The notes beneath the pieces are model-generated. The model ran no database searches. It was not told the origin of the DNA and saw only the letters and a program-made list of their open reading frames with translations. The translations under genes and the position numbers were made by a program. From assembly GCA_033085395.1 (NCBI GenBank), contig JANQBS010000359.1:1-34018 (forward strand): a stretch of 34,018 bases of DNA, read 5' to 3'. This document shows positions 29,688 through 34,018 of this stretch, piece by piece (the first letter of the stretch is position 1; each line of letters opens with the position of its first letter). The stretch is from Xanthoparmelia taractica (Eukaryota > Ascomycota > Lecanoromycetes > Lecanorales > Parmeliaceae).

Positions 29688-31040
29688 TCAATCCGTCTTC
29701 ATACATATTCCAACAAAAGCCTTCGAATCGCCTGCGCCGTCGCAGTTGCTAACTTTTTCCCTTCCCACCGTTGTCTCTTGGTGAACACGTAAGATATCAG
29801 TATACCGCCCACATATGCCGTCATCAGTGTAAAGTTTCATTGCGTAAGCCAGGTCTTGGCTTGCCTGATTCGCCAGGGTAGCGGACATAAATGGCGCCAG
29901 CCCTTTGTTTCGTTCGATACTCTGCACGGTATCGATGTACGTCTTCTGCTCGCCTATTACGGCACTAATGCTGGGGTCTTTTGGTGTGCCATTCTCGTCG
30001 TAATTGTCTGGTGCCATGGGCGCTGGCACGGTCGATAACGATCATGGAAAGTAGATACGTTCCCAAGGCACGGAGCAGGCGTGTTCCCAGTCGATGACAC
30101 CGAGCACGTTGTAGTCATCGTCTACGACGATGTTGTTATGCCCGAAGTCGACATGAAAAAGGGGAAAGGGACCCTGATCTCGGGCAGTAATCTTGAAGGC
30201 AAGTTCCCCAACCTTTGGAGGGAAATTGACAATCTGAGACACGATTTCTTCATACCCGTCCCCCCAAATCTGCTTCACCCGATCCATTGTCTCCGCAAAC
30301 TTCGCTGATTTAGCCCATGCATGAAAGTAGTCAGTTGCCGTACTGAAAGGCCCACCTAGTCCAGGGAGAGGCCCGACGTCGTATGTTCCGTCTTGAAGCT
30401 TGACAATAGCGCCAATTTTAGGGAAGGTTATTGACGAAATCTCTGTCTAATGTATCATCAGTGCCGTACGCCCTCCCGAGGTACCAGAACAATTTACCTG
30501 AAACCTTGCCATTTCTTGATGGAAGAAGGCCTTACATTGGGCCGGGATCGCGACTCCACTCAAGTCGATTCCAACATTACCGGAAAAGCATTCCATCAGC
30601 ATGAAGGGCGCTCCGATCTTGTTCTTGACGCTCGCATTGTAACCGAAAATTGTTGGGACAGGTACACTGGTTCGCTCTCTCACCAATTGGATACAGTCGA
30701 CTTCTCTCTGGAGCAAGTGACTCCCTTCGTTCTCGTTCAAGGTCGTAGTAATGCGGACCCTTGCGATCCATTTTGTGCCACGTTCGAAGCAAATCCGGCG
30801 GACCATGTGGCGTCCCCCCATCGTGTACTGCGGGCTGATTGTACAATTTTCGTCGTTGTAAAGCCGTGAAGCATACTCGCAGAGGGCATCCCAGTTAATG
30901 CGATCCAAGAATTTTCGAGCCCACTGACCATAAGCACTTTCATCATTGTGAGATAACAGTCCTTTCCATTTGTAACCTTCAAACTTTGGATTGTCTGCCA
31001 TGAATGTCATAGATTGATGCATACTCCGCGCTTTCAGCAT
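29688..31040 (-). pseudogene. Aminoglycoside phosphotransferase (APH)-like kinase with in-frame TGA
   Basis: Exon 1 (30498-31040, 181 codons) and exon 2, joined by a 51-nt intron (30447-30497), encode a fungal APH/choline-kinase-like protein. A TGA at 30042-30044 would end it after 315 residues, but the same frame continues 118 more codons to 29688 with family-typical sequence (STVPAPMAPDNYDENGTP, then NQASQDLAYAMKLYTDDG). Catalytic features lie before the stop: HVDFGHNN (H279, D281, N285 or N286) and VIDWEH (metal-binding D300), with PFMLMECFSG in the hinge region and SVPVPTIFGY upstream. Homologues usually have a Met just after FP, so the stop replaces one residue. It may be a recent pseudogene, a C-terminally shortened but active kinase, or a sequencing error. 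Substrates of this fungal group are unknown; antibiotic resistance should not be assumed. Confidence 0.75.
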
Positions 31041-32789
31041 TCGTTGAGAGAGACTTCAGATAAAGCACTTTTGAGTATGTGTTGCCTCTGTTCGTTCTAC
31101 GACTCACTTGCTGATTCAATGTTAACACTTTATTGAAGAGACCCCTAATAGTAAATAACACTTTACCAGTGAGACTCCAAACGATACATAACACTTTGCT
31201 GCTGCCCAGTTCATTATCAGAGAGACTCTACTGGCTAAGCTTTTGCCCGCGCAGGAACATCAGTAGCAGCGTGACCTGCAAATTTTTCGATTTCACGCGA
31301 TCGACTGAGCAATTGAGCGTCGGAATAGTCTCATTGGTCAAGTACATGCAAGCGGCAGTAATGATTGGCAGCAATGTGACCATAATGGCTTTTAGACCAT
31401 GCATCCTCAGCTGTTGCCAACATAGAGGAGTTAAAGACTCAAAAGGTACTGGTACAGCGAACCTGGCCACCATGGGATTTCTATGAGTTGTATCTTCCAA
31501 CGTTGAATGAGTAAAGGGAGATATTCGGGAGATTCTAGTGGTCGAATCTAGAAGAGATCTGGTTGATAGGGGCGAGTCTTGAATCACTCACAAATTTGCA
31601 TTTCCAATCCCCAGTCCACTGTGAACGAGACCCTGTTAATTCAATACCTGCATACCCGAGGAAACCCATGCGGGCAATGTATTCAATACCAACGGTGACT
31701 TCAGGGTCCTGTTACCGCGCCTTCCAAAATACGCTTTTTTACAAAATCTATAAGCCACGGAACCCCCAGTATTCTTGCTTTGTTATCCTTCGCTATTCCA
31801 CCACACCTTACCACAGCCTTTACTTTGATACATAATCCTGTGCTGATCAAGTAGGCATGTTACATAGAGGATAGTATGGGCTTGCAGCTGACCAAGAATT
31901 CAGAGCCTCACCACCTTCAATCGCACCTTCATACTCAGTCTTCTCAAACACTGTCAGTTCATTTCCACCGAGTAATCGCAGGCATTACACTTTTGTATCA
32001 ACTTTTAGCTAACAACAGACTTCCGGGATATGCCTTTCGCACGTGTTCTTCAGGGACTTGTTGATATCACCGCCGGCGACTTCGGGGGGGTCACCTACCA
32101 AGGGGGAGCACCACAACCAACGCGGAGATGACGAATAACCAAAGCATGGCCACAGTCTGCGTGACGAAGAACTGCGGCACTCATGTTGTACGCCGAGAGA
32201 CATGTGGAAAGTCTGGGGTGGCTTGCCCTGCGAACACGGGATCGCTCTGATGGTCCGATCCACATGATCTTGATGATGTTTAGCTATTGAGGGACATCAG
32301 TGGAACGGACCGCGCGCAAGGAAGGATGTGTTTGCCTGGAAGCTATTACATACAATCATTTTACCGAGATGTTCTGTTTACAGCCAAGTTGCACCATGTC
32401 TTATGTACTGGTTAGCTAGGAACAGACTATGACAAATTGAATTACGATACCATTCCCTTACGAATGCTCCCTTTGTGAAATGCGTTTGTAAATACTATGG
32501 GATTTGTGGCTGTGGCAACAGCAAGAGAGCTAACTCTATGTTGAGGTCCACTTGTATGCGTGGAAAGCTATGTATTTTCGAGCCTGCACCTCTCAGCCCA
32601 CGGACCTTAAGCGCTGCTCATACTCTTTGCTTAGAAGTCCTAGTACTCCACTTCCAGCTCACGCTCGCTTACAGCTGCCGCTTCGTTCATGCGCTGGTGG
32701 AGGTGCGCAGGTCAGGGCCACGCTGAAAAGTGGCTGGATTTCGGGGGATGTCGGCAATGCTCCCAACGGTCGACTGCTAACCACCTAAC
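31041..32789. other. Intergenic, no supported gene
   Basis: Upstream flank of the APH-like gene. A minus-strand frame (31228-31587, opening at GTG, with an internal ATG giving 81 codons) includes MVARFAVPVPFESLTPLCWQ and a hydrophobic stretch, IMVTLLPIITAACMYL, that could span a membrane. It has no family I recognise. Plus-strand frames at 31563-31835 and 32475-32726 look accidental. Confidence 0.35.
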
Positions 32790-32817
32790 TATTAGTCTGG
32801 ACTAGTCCAGACTAATA
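32790..32817. repeat. Perfect 28-bp palindrome at the AT-block boundary
   Basis: Half-site tattagtctggact is followed immediately by its exact reverse complement agtccagactaata, with no spacer. Composition changes to AT-rich at this point. It is probably the outer end of the transposon whose transposase lies downstream, or a fusion of two inverted ends. Confidence 0.65.
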
Positions 32818-33372
32818 ATTCCCGAACTGATTCGATGATTTTATAGGTAGTTGATTAACTAATTCAGTATGTATAGACTATTAGTTGAATTATTAGTGAA
32901 CTGATTCAAAATATGACTACGAATATTTAATCACGATGAGCGTATTTTTAGTAGCGATCAGAGAATAGATCTTTATAATTTAATTATAACTTAATCTTTC
33001 AACTTATTATTCAACACCCATATCAATATAACACTTAATAATAATAAGTCCGATCTATTAAATACCCCTACTATCCTTAAAACTCCATTCAGCATCGCCG
33101 CGAGGTCCGTAACCTCCTTCTCTAGACCTATCAAGCATATACGAAATATACTTAATCGAAGGCCAGTAATCTTATCTAAATCCTCTCAGAAGAGATTCAC
33201 TCCTTAAATAGCTATTCAACGAACCTCGAACGATTATATATTATTAGTTAAGATATCTATCGACGTCTTAGAAAGAGAGAATAATAAGAAGAAAGTATCT
33301 ATAGACTTCGATACGCAAACTCAGCTATAAACATCAGGCGCTAGCTTTAACGTCTCTTAAGTATTCAATTCT
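32818..33372. repeat. AT-rich 5' part of the hAT-like element
   Basis: gaactgattc occurs at 32824-32833 and 32898-32907, and its partial inverse aattcagt near 32871, resembling the subterminal repeats that hAT transposases bind. The remainder to 33372 is AT-rich and RIP-mutated, with no clear frame. Confidence 0.45.
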
Positions 33373-34018
33373 ATTTTATTCTTTAAAAGATTAAGGGTTA
33401 AGACCTCTTATATTTATAAGTATATTCACATACGAGGTGATAACATAATTTGTAATCGCTATAACAAGACCTACAAAATTAGTGACGATATAAAGACTAT
33501 ATCTCGCTATCTAAAGGAAAAACACTTTATCGACCTTAGAGCTAATAGTATTACTAAAAAGAGAATACGTGATAAAATAGCTATAAAAGTAGCTATTCTT
33601 CGTAAAATTAGAATTAATCGCGAAGCGAAGAAGAAAAGAAGAAAGGAGTTAATAAGTATTGATCTTGATAAGACTACTTTGAAGTACCTATATCTTTAAT
33701 GAATCGTTAGTTATAATATCGCCTTCAATTAAGTTAGAGATAAGAACTTTCGAGCCTTCCTAGAATACGTTAATTTCATAGGTAATCGAATGCTTTTAGA
33801 CTCCGATTCTATTATGAAAAGTTATGCTAAAGATTTATTTGCTGAGGAGAAGGAAAGGCTACGTTATATACTAGCCACCGCCGTATTTACGGGTCGGAAA
33901 GGTGTGGTATATTTAATGGTATGGGACTAGTTTTTCGAATACCATACTCCCATTGAGTTTTTAATAAATATATTACGTGATATTTTTTTATATTCTAAAA
34001 ATACGTAAAAAGCTTAAG
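33373..34018 (+). pseudogene. RIP-degraded hAT-family transposase with BED zinc finger
   Basis: A single plus-strand frame is legible from 33373. It begins with a BED-type finger: KTSYIYKYIHIRGDNIICNR, then YNKTYKIS, then SRYLKEKH. The second Cys of the finger now reads Tyr (TGT to TAT) and the two paired late positions are present. Then comes the hAT core start: IVSYNIAFN, NFRAFLEYVN, DSDSIMKSYAKDLFAEEKER and LMVWD, which match the order of fungal hAT transposases as I know them. Stops interrupt at TAATGA (before IVSYN), TAA (after AFN) and TAG (after VWD), all explained by C-to-T or G-to-A change at Trp or Gln codons. The DDE core and the C-terminal dimerisation domain would lie beyond the window end. 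The element is dead. Confidence 0.75.

Noticed and set aside
29688..31040. APH-like gene as an antibiotic-resistance gene
   Set aside because: The APH fold is widespread in fungi with unknown small-molecule substrates; nothing here points to aminoglycosides.
5900..32790. Secondary-metabolite gene cluster built around the CoA ligase and laccase
   Set aside because: No polyketide synthase, NRPS, terpene synthase, pathway regulator or transporter is visible, and the two genes are over 7 kb apart.

Overview
This looks like genomic DNA of a filamentous ascomycete (Pezizomycotina). Short GT-AG introns of 51-130 nt interrupt the genes. The laccase has the ascomycete-type C-terminal DSGL plug. Both edges are AT-rich DNA with the C-to-T / G-to-A signature of repeat-induced point mutation (RIP): TpA is abundant and CpA/TpG are scarce. 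I cannot name the species; everything here comes from reading the sequence by eye.

Layout. (1) Bases 1 to about 5,900 are an AT-rich repeat block. It holds a degenerate coding frame of unknown family (785-1835), a less mutated GC-rich patch (about 1836-2170), a minus-strand relic of an OrsD-like double zinc-finger gene (3039-3641), and a satellite-like array of hairpin units plus a triplicated 165-bp repeat (about 4200-5700). (2) Bases about 5,900 to 32,790 are a GC-balanced island with six recognisable genes or near-genes, all on the minus strand: a PI-PLC-X-like phosphodiesterase (6409-7404), a peroxisomal-type 4-coumarate-CoA-ligase-like enzyme (7883-9715, 4 exons), a small conserved membrane protein (11489-12173, 2 exons), a secreted laccase (17133-19121, 4 exons), a fused hydantoinase/5-oxoprolinase A+B protein (24485-28661, 3 exons) and an aminoglycoside-phosphotransferase-like gene with one in-frame TGA (29688-31040). 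Genes are sparse: two intergenic stretches are about 5 kb each, and one contains a broken coding fragment (21889-22139). (3) At 32,790 a perfect 28-bp palindrome marks the switch back to AT-rich DNA. That block carries a RIP-mutated hAT transposase with a BED zinc finger (33373 to the window end).

The genes do not form an obvious pathway or a secondary-metabolite cluster: no backbone synthase, pathway regulator or transporter is visible. The laccase acts outside the cell on phenolics, the CoA ligase activates carboxylic acids (probably in peroxisomes), and the oxoprolinase-family enzyme opens amide rings in ATP-dependent fashion. A shared metabolic role is not supported. Exon joints were checked by reading-frame arithmetic: laccase 605 codons, ligase 539, membrane protein 184, oxoprolinase 1337, each before its stop.
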